Source of the DNA: Parabacteroides distasonis ATCC 8503
Lineage (GTDB): Bacteria > Bacteroidota > Bacteroidia > Bacteroidales > Tannerellaceae
Length of the DNA stretch: 64,000 nt
Assembly (NCBI RefSeq): GCF_000012845.1
Contig: NC_009615.1
Location: 2,757,501 to 2,821,500 of the forward strand
Reading direction: 5' to 3'
This document shows, piece by piece, positions 57,371 through 64,000 of the stretch. The position numbers were made by a program, and so were the translations under genes. Under the pieces are notes generated by a model, which did not search any database, was not told the DNA's origin, and was given only the letters and a program-made list of their open reading frames with translations. Every line of letters begins with the position of its first letter. Within the stretch, counting starts at the first letter, position 1.

Positions 57371-58141
57371 ATGATCGAAGTTAAGAATATAACGAAGTCT
57401 TTCGATGGACGTGTCGTCTTGAAAGATATAAGTACGACGTTCGAGGATGGTAAGACGAATCTGATCATCGGACGAAGCGGTTCGGGTAAAACGGTAATGA
57501 TCAAGAATATCATCGGGTTAATGAAACCTGATACCGGACAGATATTATACGACGGCAGAGACTTGATCACGATGAACAAGCATGAGTTAAATATGCTACG
57601 CCGGGAAATGGGTATGTTGTTCCAAGGTTCCGCTTTATTCGACAGCATGACGGTAATGGAAAACGTAATGTTTCCTTTAGATATGTTCTCTAAAGACTCA
57701 ACGAAAGAGCGCAGGAAACGTGCGGAATTCTGTTTGGAACGTGTAAACCTGTCCGAGGCTGGACATCTATATCCTTCCGAGATCAGTGGAGGTATGATGA
57801 AACGTGCCGCCATCGCAAGAGCGATCTCCCTAAATCCTAAATACCTGTTCTGCGATGAGCCGAACTCCGGACTAGACCCCAAGACTTCTCTATTGATTGA
57901 TGATTTGATTCACGACATTACGGTGGAGTACAATATGACGACCGTTATCAATACCCACGACATGAACTCCGTGATGAATATTGGTGATAATATCATCTTT
58001 ATTAAGGAAGGCGTGAAGGAATGGCAAGGAACAAAAGAGCAGGTAATCACCTCTAATAACCAAGCGTTGAACGATTTCATCTTTGCGTCCGACCTGTTCA
58101 GGAAAGTAAAAGAAGTAGAAATGCTCCAAGAGGAAGGGTAA
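57371..58141 (+). CDS. mlaF: MlaF-type ABC transporter ATP-binding protein
   Basis: 256 residues. Partner ATPase of the MlaE permease. Walker A GRSGSGKT (34-41), signature ISGGMMKRAAIARAIS, Walker B LFCDEPNSGLDPKTSLLIDD, switch His in VINTHDMNSVMNI. The usual MlaF C-terminal stretch is present (KEWQGTKEQVITSNNQALND). It is the second and last gene of the operon; its stop codon lies in the first unit of array E. Confidence 0.94.
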   Translation: MIEVKNITKSFDGRVVLKDISTTFEDGKTNLIIGRSGSGKTVMIKNIIGLMKPDTGQILYDGRDLITMNKHELNMLRREMGMLFQGSALFDSMTVMENVMFPLDMFSKDSTKERRKRAEFCLERVNLSEAGHLYPSEISGGMMKRAAIARAISLNPKYLFCDEPNSGLDPKTSLLIDDLIHDITVEYNMTTVINTHDMNSVMNIGDNIIFIKEGVKEWQGTKEQVITSNNQALNDFIFASDLFRKVKEVEMLQEEG

Positions 58142-58223
58142 GTTAACATACTTGGCAAAGTATCTTAACTTCATCGGCTAAGTATCTTAACTTAAATGGC
58201 AAAGTATCTTAACATACTTCGCC
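58136..58223. repeat. Four-unit 22-bp tandem array E between mlaF and metK
   Basis: Units begin at 58136, 58158, 58180 and 58202. Units 2-4 start AAGTATCTTAAC, with tails TTCATCGGCT, TTAAATGGCA and ATACTTCGCC; unit 1 keeps GTTAACATACTTGGCA. The period is exactly 22 bp. It begins in the stop codon of mlaF and ends 32 bp before that of the convergent metK gene, and may serve as their shared 3' element. Confidence 0.88.
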
Positions 58224-58255
58224 ATTTAAGCCAGCTTACTTTTTCCACTTATTTT

Positions 58256-59542
58256 TTATAGACCAAACACGTCCTTGATCTTATCTGCATAATCCAATTT
58301 CTCCCATGTGAATAACTCCACATCACAAGTAACCGGCTTCTGCAAATAACGGGAAGAGAATGTCTTCGTCACCGTCTGGGGTTTGCGTCCCATATGGCCA
58401 TAAGAAGCGGTCTCGAAATAAATCGGGTTACGCAATTTCAAACGCTCCTCGATCGCTTTCGGACGCATATCGAAGATATCCCAGATCTTCGCGGCGATCT
58501 CTCCGTCCGTCATATTCACCTTCGCACGGCCAAAAGTATTCACGAAAATATTCATCGGTTTAGCCACACCGATCGCATAAGACACCTGTACCAGCATCTC
58601 ATCCGCCACACCGGCGGCAACCATATTCTTAGCGATATGACGAGCGGCATAAGCAGCCGAACGGTCTACCTTAGAAGGGTCCTTTCCAGAGAAAGCACCA
58701 CCGCCATGAGCACCTTTGCCACCGTATGTATCCACGATGATCTTACGGCCGGTCAAACCGGTATCACCGTGAGGACCACCGATCACGAACTTACCGGTCG
58801 GGTTCACGTGATAAATGATATTATCATTAAACAAAGCCTGTACATGAGCCGGATATTGAGCCTTCACACGAGGTATCAATATCTTCTTCACGTCTAAGGC
58901 GATCCTCTTTTGCATAGCCTCATCCGCTTCCTTCTGTGAAATACCTTTCGGACCGATAAACTCATCATGCTGCGTGGATACCACAATCGTATCGATACGC
59001 AATGGCTTACCGTTATCATCATATTCAATCGTAACCTGACTCTTAGCGTCCGGACGCAAATAAGGCATCAAATCCGGTTCTTCCTTACGGATCTTCGCCA
59101 ATTCCCATAATAAACTATGAGATAAGTCCAACGCCAAAGGCATATAATTCTCAGTCTCATTAGTAGCATAACCGAACATCATACCTTGGTCGCCGGCACC
59201 CTGCTCATAGGGATCCGCACGCTCTACGCCACGGTTGATGTCGCCACTCTGCTCATGGATAGAAGAGAACACACCACATGATTTCGCTTCAAACTGGTAC
59301 TCGCTTTTCGTGTAACCAATCTTCTCGATCACGCCACGTGCCACTTCCTGCACATCCACATACGCACTTGATTTAACTTCTCCAGCCAAGACAACCTGTC
59401 CGGTTGTAACAAGGGTTTCGCAAGCAACTTTCGAATTCTTGTCATACGCCAAGAACTCATCCAGCAAAGCATCCGATATTTGATCGGCTACTTTATCGGG
59501 GTGCCCTTCAGACACCGATTCGGAGGTGAATAAATAACTCAT
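58256..59542 (-). CDS. metK: S-adenosylmethionine synthetase
   Basis: 428 residues from the ATG at 59542 ([20 protein letters not shown]); the longer frame up to 59611 reads through repeats and is rejected. Makes SAM from methionine and ATP. Marks are GHPDK (13-17), the SAM-synthetase loop [13 protein letters not shown], the P-loop-like [20 protein letters not shown], and C-terminal HMGRKP. A SAM-II riboswitch sits in its leader, so the product SAM represses its own synthase. Length is about 40 residues more than E. coli MetK, as is common in Bacteroidota. Confidence 0.97.
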   Translation of the reverse strand: MSYLFTSESVSEGHPDKVADQISDALLDEFLAYDKNSKVACETLVTTGQVVLAGEVKSSAYVDVQEVARGVIEKIGYTKSEYQFEAKSCGVFSSIHEQSGDINRGVERADPYEQGAGDQGMMFGYATNETENYMPLALDLSHSLLWELAKIRKEEPDLMPYLRPDAKSQVTIEYDDNGKPLRIDTIVVSTQHDEFIGPKGISQKEADEAMQKRIALDVKKILIPRVKAQYPAHVQALFNDNIIYHVNPTGKFVIGGPHGDTGLTGRKIIVDTYGGKGAHGGGAFSGKDPSKVDRSAAYAARHIAKNMVAAGVADEMLVQVSYAIGVAKPMNIFVNTFGRAKVNMTDGEIAAKIWDIFDMRPKAIEERLKLRNPIYFETASYGHMGRKPQTVTKTFSSRYLQKPVTCDVELFTWEKLDYADKIKDVFGL

Positions 59543-59697
59543 CGTTTTAAATTGAAAATTGAGAATTGAAAATTGAGAATTAGGGGATAAACCACAGGTC
59601 GCAATTGACAATGCTCGTTAGTTATTAATCTATGACTGAATTGAACTTGGAAGGATTTTTCTGCCGGACGGCAACGAAAAGGATATGTTTTTAGCAT
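59539..59697 (-). CDS. Possible 52-codon upstream frame coupling the riboswitch to metK
   Basis: An open frame starts at the ATG inside the 3' strand of the SAM-II aptamer (AAUGCUAAAA) and stops in TGA at 59541-59539, which overlaps the metK ATG as ATGA. The product ([20 protein letters not shown] at the start) has no recognised domain, and its end is encoded by the heptamer repeat. If translated, SAM would block its start and metK would follow by reinitiation. It may equally be chance. Confidence 0.35.
   Translation of the reverse strand: MLKTYPFRCRPAEKSFQVQFSHRLITNEHCQLRPVVYPLILNFQFSIFNLKR
59551..59581. repeat. Heptamer array ATTGAAA/ATTGAGA next to the metK start
   Basis: Four heptamers (ATTGAAA, ATTGAGA, ATTGAAA, ATTGAGA) plus ATT, 9 bp upstream of the metK ATG. 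A matching array lies at 59763-59793. Confidence 0.85.
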
Positions 59698-59741
59698 TTT
59701 TTCCCGTGGTTGCAAGCAATACAAATCTATCCACGTCAATT
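59681..59741 (-). promoter_or_regulatory. SAM-II riboswitch of metK
   Basis: On the minus strand the stem arms CGTGG (59735-59731) and CCACG (59709-59705) enclose ATAGATTTGTATTGCTTGCAA-like sequence with the conserved GATTTG and GCTTGCA, followed by GGAAAAAATGCTAAAAAC with the conserved GCTAAA. This matches the SAM-II (metA/metK) aptamer. The predicted transcript start near 59741 puts the aptamer at the very 5' end. SAM binding forms a pseudoknot that normally hides the ribosome-binding region. Here the metK start lies about 140 nt further on. Confidence 0.85.
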
Positions 59742-59747
59742 CATTCG

Positions 59748-59755
59748 CAAAGATA
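59748..59755 (-). promoter_or_regulatory. -7 box of metK
   Basis: Minus-strand TATCTTTG, a full match to the -7 consensus; the -33 region lies within the second heptamer array. Confidence 0.6.
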
Positions 59756-59762
59756 CGCAATA

Positions 59763-59793
59763 ATTGAGAATTGAAAGTTGAAAATTGAAAATT
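59763..59793. repeat. Second heptamer array, upstream of the metK promoter
   Basis: Four heptamers (ATTGAGA, ATTGAAA, GTTGAAA, ATTGAAA) plus ATT, same orientation and unit number as the array at 59551-59581, abutting the stop codon of the small basic protein gene and covering the metK -33 region. Confidence 0.8.
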
Positions 59794-59986
59794 ATTTCTT
59801 CTTTTTGGAATTACGTAAGGCTTTTTTATATTTAAAACCGGCCTTCCATTTCGCTGAATCAGAGCCATGTGTCCCTTTCAAGAAATCAGAGAACTTGATT
59901 TTCTTACCATTCGGATCTTCCGCTTCGCCTTTCGCTTTCTTGAAGACGATCCCTTGCGTCATCGCTTTATTAATTTCTTTATTCAT
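59792..59986 (-). CDS. Small lysine-rich protein, unknown function
   Basis: 64 residues, strongly basic (about 18 lysines, ending KKKK), with the core VFKKAKGEAEDPNGKKIKFS, DFLKGTHGSDSAKWKAGF. It has no signal peptide or membrane helix. I do not recognise a named family. The composition suggests nucleic-acid or ribosome contact, but that is only a guess. It lies 30 bp after folK on the same strand and upstream of metK, whose promoter follows at once. Confidence 0.55.
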   Translation of the reverse strand: MNKEINKAMTQGIVFKKAKGEAEDPNGKKIKFSDFLKGTHGSDSAKWKAGFKYKKALRNSKKKK

Positions 59987-60016
59987 AACTCAAATCTCGT
60001 AGTTCATAATTAAAAC

Positions 60017-60475
60017 TTATAATTCGGATAAAAGTTCACGCATCGTCTTGCCAAACACAGGATGTTTCACCGACGGAGCTACTTCTGCCAACGGTTCCAT
60101 TACAAACGACCGTTTGTGCATCAGAGGGTGCGGTAGCGTCAGCCGCTCCGTATGCAGGATTTGCTCATCCACCATTAACAGATCGATATCGATGATACGG
60201 TCATGATACGCACCGTCACTTTTTTCGATACGTCCCATCTCGATCTCGATCAAACGGGTAGCATCTAATAATTCCATAGGGGAAAGTTCCGTCGTCATGA
60301 CGATCACGGCGTTCAAGAAAGTGTTGTCCGATTCAAATCCCCAAGGCTCCGTCTCATACATATCAGAAAGGGCAAGAACATCTCCCACCCTTTCAGCCAG
60401 CAGCGCCGCCGCTGTCACCAAATTTCCTCGTTTATTACCTACGTTCGTACCTAATCCAAGGTAAGCTGTCGCCAT
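60017..60475 (-). CDS. folK: 2-amino-4-hydroxy-6-hydroxymethyldihydropteridine pyrophosphokinase
   Basis: 152 residues. Transfers pyrophosphate to the pterin in folate synthesis. Recognised by AYLGLGTNVGNKRGNLVTAA, SDMYETEPWGFE, the metal-binding DRIIDIDLLMVDEQILHTER (Asp pair) and LTLPHPLMHKRSFVMEPLAE. It lies 10 bp after queA, last of the ftsX-to-folK run. Confidence 0.96.
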   Translation of the reverse strand: MATAYLGLGTNVGNKRGNLVTAAALLAERVGDVLALSDMYETEPWGFESDNTFLNAVIVMTTELSPMELLDATRLIEIEMGRIEKSDGAYHDRIIDIDLLMVDEQILHTERLTLPHPLMHKRSFVMEPLAEVAPSVKHPVFGKTMRELLSEL

Positions 60476-60485
60476 AGAAACCGGA

Positions 60486-61535
60486 TTAAAGGATTAGCAT
60501 AGCGTCGCCGTAAGCACCGAAACGATATTTCTCTTTCAAAGCGATATCGTAAGCGTCCATGATCAACTCATAACCACCGAAAGAAGCTGTCATCATCAAT
60601 AATGTAGACAACGGCATGTGGAAATTTGTCACCATGCTGGTAGCCACGCTGAAATCATACGGAGGGAAGATAAACTTATTCGTCCAGCCCTCGAACTCTT
60701 TCAGATGACCATCCGTACTTACGGCCGTCTCGATCGCACGCATCACGGAAGTTCCGACCGCACAAACCTTGTGCCCCTCATCCTTTCCCTTGTTCACGAT
60801 ATCCACTACATCGGCATTTACGACCATTTGCTCAGAATCCATTTTATGCTTTGTCAAATCTTCCACGTCGATCTCACGGAAATTACCCAAGCCCGAATGC
60901 AATGTCAAGAAAGCGAACTGGCAATCCTTGATCTCCAAACGTTTCATCAACTCACGGCTAAAATGCAATCCCGCAGCAGGAGCCACAACCGCACCTTCTT
61001 CCGCAGCGAAAATATTCTGATAACGATCCTCGTCTTCCGGTTCCACCTCACGTTCGATATACTTAGGCAGCGGAGTCTCGCCCAAGGCATACAAAGCCTT
61101 CTTAAACTCGTCGTGGTTCCCGTCATATAAGAAACGGAGCGTACGACCACGCGAAGTCGTATTATCAATTACCTCCGCGACCATGGAATCATCCTCGCCA
61201 AAGTATAACTTATTACCGATACGGATCTTACGAGCCGGATCCACCAATACGTCCCACAAACGTAAGTCCTCGTTCAGCTCGCGCAACAAGAACACCTCGA
61301 TACGCGCCCCTGTTTTCTCCTTGTTACCGTACAAGCGAGCGGGGAAAACTTTCGTGTTATTAAAGATAAACACGTCACCTTTTCCATAATAGTCTAGAAT
61401 ATCCTTGAATTCGCGGTGCTCGATCTCACCCGTATCACGATGAACGACCATCAACCTCGACTCATCTCTGTTCTTCGCCGGATGTAAAGCGATTAATTCC
61501 GACGGTAAGTTAAATTTGAATTTCGAAAGCTTCAT
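60486..61535 (-). CDS. queA: S-adenosylmethionine:tRNA ribosyltransferase-isomerase
   Basis: 349 residues. Adds the epoxycyclopentane ring in queuosine synthesis on tRNA, using SAM as ribosyl donor. Recognised by [79 protein letters not shown] and [20 protein letters not shown]. Intact. Its SAM use makes a loose functional link with metK downstream. It lies 12 bp after truB. Confidence 0.97.
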   Translation of the reverse strand: MKLSKFKFNLPSELIALHPAKNRDESRLMVVHRDTGEIEHREFKDILDYYGKGDVFIFNNTKVFPARLYGNKEKTGARIEVFLLRELNEDLRLWDVLVDPARKIRIGNKLYFGEDDSMVAEVIDNTTSRGRTLRFLYDGNHDEFKKALYALGETPLPKYIEREVEPEDEDRYQNIFAAEEGAVVAPAAGLHFSRELMKRLEIKDCQFAFLTLHSGLGNFREIDVEDLTKHKMDSEQMVVNADVVDIVNKGKDEGHKVCAVGTSVMRAIETAVSTDGHLKEFEGWTNKFIFPPYDFSVATSMVTNFHMPLSTLLMMTASFGGYELIMDAYDIALKEKYRFGAYGDAMLIL

Positions 61536-61547
61536 AATGCACTCTAT

Positions 61548-62255
61548 TTATTTTTCTTCTTCTATTTTTACCACATTCTGCTCTAAGAAATCATCGATCT
61601 CCTCCGGAGACATACACATATCCAAGGTTACCTCTCCGATGCGAGTCCGTTCCAAGCCAATCAAATGAGCGCCGGAACCCAAGGCCTTCCCGATATCACG
61701 AGCCAACGCACGAATATAGGTACCTTTGCTACATACCACCCGTATCTTTATAACAGGCAAATCACACTCCAGCAACTCCAGTTCGTCTATAACCAATGTC
61801 TTGGATTTTAGTTCAACCTCCTCTCCTTTCCGAGCTAGCTCATAAGCACGCTTACCTTCCACCTTGCAAGCGGAGAACACCGGGGGAATCTGTTGGATCG
61901 TACCCACGAATGTCTTTAAAACCTCCTCCACGAGCTCACGGGTTATATGTTCCGTGGGATACACGGCGTCTATCTCTTTCTCCAAATCGAAAGACGGGGT
62001 AGTCTCTCCCAACTTCAACGTAGCGATATACTCCTTCGTCTGGTATTGAAACTCATCGATTCGCTTCGTAGCCCTTCCGGTACAAACGATCATCACACCT
62101 GTAGCCAAGGGATCCAGTGTCCCCGCATGTCCAACTTTAATCTTCTTTACCTTCAGTTTCCGACTTAGCTTATAGCGAAATTTGTTAACTAGGTCAAAAG
62201 AAGTCCACGTTAGCGGTTTATTAAAATATAAAATCTCTCCAGCTATAAAATCCAT
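61548..62255 (-). CDS. truB: tRNA pseudouridine-55 synthase
   Basis: 235 residues. Makes pseudouridine 55 in the T-loop of tRNAs. The catalytic Asp48 lies in [17 protein letters not shown]; other motifs are [39 protein letters not shown] and [24 protein letters not shown] domain is reduced, as is common in Bacteroidota. It lies 3 bp after uppP. Confidence 0.97.
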   Translation of the reverse strand: MDFIAGEILYFNKPLTWTSFDLVNKFRYKLSRKLKVKKIKVGHAGTLDPLATGVMIVCTGRATKRIDEFQYQTKEYIATLKLGETTPSFDLEKEIDAVYPTEHITRELVEEVLKTFVGTIQQIPPVFSACKVEGKRAYELARKGEEVELKSKTLVIDELELLECDLPVIKIRVVCSKGTYIRALARDIGKALGSGAHLIGLERTRIGEVTLDMCMSPEEIDDFLEQNVVKIEEEK

Positions 62256-62258
62256 TCT

Positions 62259-63059
62259 TTATTTAAGTAATGTACAAGCAATTGTCACCAATCCCGCAAT
62301 CGCACAATAGATAGCGAAATAAATCAGTTTCCCCTTTTTCACGATGTTGATCATCCATTTACAGGCCACGCAACCGGAAACAAAAGCGGCCATGAAACCT
62401 ACCGCTAATGATAACGCAGGAATGTCCCCAGCCACATCTTCACCTTTCACCATCTTCATCACATCCAGCAACGCCTCTCCTAAGATCGGAGGAATTACCA
62501 TCAAGAAAGAGAACTGGGCCAGTTTCGCCTTATTATTTCCCAATAACAAACCGGTAGCGATCGTTGATCCGGAACGAGACAAACCCGGCATCACGGCGCA
62601 AGCCTGAGCCAGACCGATAATAAAAGCGTCTTTCATCGAGATCGACTCTTTCTGGCGTGGTTTGGCATAATACGAAAATGCCAGCAAAGCCGCCGTCAAT
62701 AGCAGCATACAACCAACGACCAATAAACCCGATCCAAAGATTTGTTCTACCGTATCTTTAAAGAATACCCCAACGATCCCGATCGGAATCATGGAAATCA
62801 AGATATTGATCACATACTTCGTCTCTGCGTTCATCTGAAATTTAAATAAACCACGGAATATCCAATCGATTTCCTTCCATAAAACCACTAACGTACTGAA
62901 TACGGTCGCCACATGCACGACGATCGTAAACGCAAGATTCTCCTCTCCCTCTATACCAAACAAAGCTGAGCCAATCGCTAAATGACCGCTACTGCTCACC
63001 GGCAGATATTCGGTCAATCCCTGTACGATACCCAGTATCAAGGCCTCAAACCAACTCAT
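62259..63059 (-). CDS. uppP: Undecaprenyl-diphosphate phosphatase
   Basis: 266 residues with about seven to eight membrane segments. Recycles the lipid carrier for peptidoglycan and glycan synthesis; over-expression gives bacitracin resistance in other species. Active-site regions are [20 protein letters not shown] and the second motif [20 protein letters not shown]. The start overlaps the DUF3098 stop by 4 bp (ATGA). Confidence 0.97.
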   Translation of the reverse strand: MSWFEALILGIVQGLTEYLPVSSSGHLAIGSALFGIEGEENLAFTIVVHVATVFSTLVVLWKEIDWIFRGLFKFQMNAETKYVINILISMIPIGIVGVFFKDTVEQIFGSGLLVVGCMLLLTAALLAFSYYAKPRQKESISMKDAFIIGLAQACAVMPGLSRSGSTIATGLLLGNNKAKLAQFSFLMVIPPILGEALLDVMKMVKGEDVAGDIPALSLAVGFMAAFVSGCVACKWMINIVKKGKLIYFAIYCAIAGLVTIACTLLK

Positions 63060-63295
63060 TCTGTTACTTCTTTATCTTTGCTATTCTTCAAGATTCCAAA
63101 AATCATCATCACGAAACCGATAACCGTAACCACCGGAGCTACCACGATACGGCGGGCGCTGAATATATCGGGATTGAACGTATTATCCCCGGAACCTCCA
63201 CCACTCATCAATATGAAACCAAGCACGATGCAGGCAACCGCTACCGCAATCAGTATAAAATTCTCTTTTCCGAAAGCAAAATCTCTTTTAGCCAT
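63056..63295 (-). CDS. DUF3098 membrane protein
   Basis: 79 residues from the ATG at 63295 ([20 protein letters not shown]); an ATG three codons earlier is possible. Two membrane helices ([20 protein letters not shown] and [19 protein letters not shown]) joined by a short loop with [11 protein letters not shown], the DUF3098 mark. Always found between ftsX and uppP in Bacteroidota, so it may help cell-division or envelope processes; function unknown to me. It overlaps uppP by 4 bp. Confidence 0.85.
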   Translation of the reverse strand: MAKRDFAFGKENFILIAVAVACIVLGFILMSGGGSGDNTFNPDIFSARRIVVAPVVTVIGFVMMIFGILKNSKDKEVTE

Positions 63296-63322
63296 CTTTC
63301 TCAACTCTTTATTATTCGTACA

Positions 63323-64000
63323 TTAAATATAATACAACTTATCGACCCCCATCCGCAAATATTTATTCACGGCAAAAATGGTTGCGATCACGGACAAGAC
63401 AATACCTAAAGCAAACACTGCCACATAAACCAATAATAATGTTTGCATATCCAATATCTGGATAAAACCTTTCAATTCATTTTGCAAATAATATAACGCT
63501 CCGGTTAGCATCAATATTGCCAAGATAGAGGCGAAAATGCCACTTACTATGTTATATTTCACAAAAGGCCTACGTATAAAGCCGGAAGTAGCCCCCACTA
63601 GCTTCATCGTATGAATCAAGAATCGTTTGGAATAAATCAACAGGCGAATCGTATTACTGATCAACACGAACGAGATAATCATCAGTACCGCCGCCAAGGT
63701 AAGCAGGATCAAGCCCAACCGCTTCATATTATTATGGACTATCTCCATCATATCCTTTCGGTAAAGCAGCTCCGAGACCGACGTATAGTTTCTAATCTTC
63801 TTCTCTATCACTTGGAGGCTATCGGGGTTGGCGTACTCCGAATGCAGTTTCACCTCAATCGAGGCCTGTAAAGGGTTAAAGCCTAAGAAGATTTCCGGAT
63901 TCTCGCCCAGTTCTTCCTCCAACTCTTTTGCGGCTTGCTCTTTCGATATATACTCGGTTGATTTTATAAAAGGAAGAGCATCCAAGCTCTTCTGCATTTT
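63323..64000 (-). CDS. ftsX: Cell division protein FtsX, C-terminal part (cut by window edge)
   Basis: At least 226 codons; the frame stays open to the right edge, so the N-terminal cytoplasmic tail and first membrane helix lie outside. What remains is the extracytoplasmic domain (SKEQAAKELEEELGENPEIF, LQASIEVKLHSEYANPDSLQ) and three FtsX-type membrane helices (LGLILLTLAAVLMIISFVLI and following) with the conserved RLLIYSKRFLIHTMKLVGAT. FtsX works with the ATPase FtsE to control septal hydrolases. Confidence 0.92.
   Translation of the reverse strand, partial: KMQKSLDALPFIKSTEYISKEQAAKELEEELGENPEIFLGFNPLQASIEVKLHSEYANPDSLQVIEKKIRNYTSVSELLYRKDMMEIVHNNMKRLGLILLTLAAVLMIISFVLISNTIRLLIYSKRFLIHTMKLVGATSGFIRRPFVKYNIVSGIFASILAILMLTGALYYLQNELKGFIQILDMQTLLLVYVAVFALGIVLSVIATIFAVNKYLRMGVDKLYYI

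Noticed and set aside
59543..59611. Longer metK frame starting at 59611
   Set aside because: The extra 23 residues are encoded by the heptamer repeats and leader and lack similarity to MetK; the standard N-terminus begins at 59542.
59659..59680. Rho-independent terminator after the SAM-II aptamer
   Set aside because: The minus-strand hairpin TGCCG-TC-CGGCA has too small a loop and is followed by A rather than T, so it does not fit a terminator for metK control.
60061..60075. Another TTCACCGA-like LytTR site
   Set aside because: It lies inside the folK coding region with no second half-site 21 bp away and no promoter downstream.
60618..61130. 170-codon open frame antisense to queA
   Set aside because: Shadow of queA; composition rich in His, Arg and Leu as expected from an antisense reading.

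Overview
The window reads as chromosomal DNA of a gut-type Bacteroidales bacterium, most likely a Parabacteroides (possibly P. distasonis). That placement is an inference. It rests on TonB-dependent receptors with STN domains, DUF4249/DUF4270/DUF4907 proteins, promoters of the Bacteroidota type (-7 TAnnTTTG), a SAM-II riboswitch on metK, and Bacteroidales gene orders such as str-S10-spc-alpha followed by eno. I saw no tRNA, rRNA, CRISPR array or intact insertion sequence.

Layout. 1-7.2 kb: the start of a GH3 glycosidase, a TonB receptor/DUF4249 pair, rplS, a DUF3791 gene and an outer-membrane barrel. 7.3-15.9 kb: a TPR/HTH membrane regulator, then a LytS/LytR-type kinase and regulator, a stand-alone LytTR protein, an outer-membrane barrel with a DUF4270 lipoprotein, and a Kelch lipoprotein with a DUF4907 protein. 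The kinase operon, the LytTR gene and the Kelch operon share a paired operator (core ATTCACCGA, half-sites 21 bp apart) 59-60 bp upstream of their -7 boxes, so they look like one regulon for an uncharacterised envelope apparatus. 16-18 kb: eno and a broken TPR gene. 18.1-36.1 kb: one continuous str-S10-spc-alpha run from rpsL to rplQ, with fusA, secY, map, infA and rpoA; rpsD carries a one-base frameshift here. 36.3-38.4 kb: an HU-like gene and a broken VapE gene, probably remains of a mobile cassette. 38.4-46 kb: an envelope-biogenesis operon of three parvulin/SurA-type proteins, an OstA-like protein, a small membrane protein and mutL. 46-53.5 kb: guaB, recQ, clpX, clpP and tig. 53.6-58.1 kb: a CPBP protease, lptB, a GH43 lipoprotein and an mlaE/mlaF pair. 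58.2-64 kb: metK under a SAM-II riboswitch, a small basic protein, and the cluster ftsX-DUF3098-uppP-truB-queA-folK.

Three things stand out. First, at least five intergenic regions hold arrays of four tandem units of about 22 bp (23 bp in one). The repeated word differs at every locus but the architecture is the same. Second, the LytTR-controlled Kelch/DUF4270/DUF4907 system has unusually regular operators. Third, the metK riboswitch seems to overlap the start codon of a 52-codon upstream frame whose stop overlaps the metK ATG. Indels at short homopolymers in rpsD, the TPR gene and vapE need a check against raw reads before biological meaning is attached.
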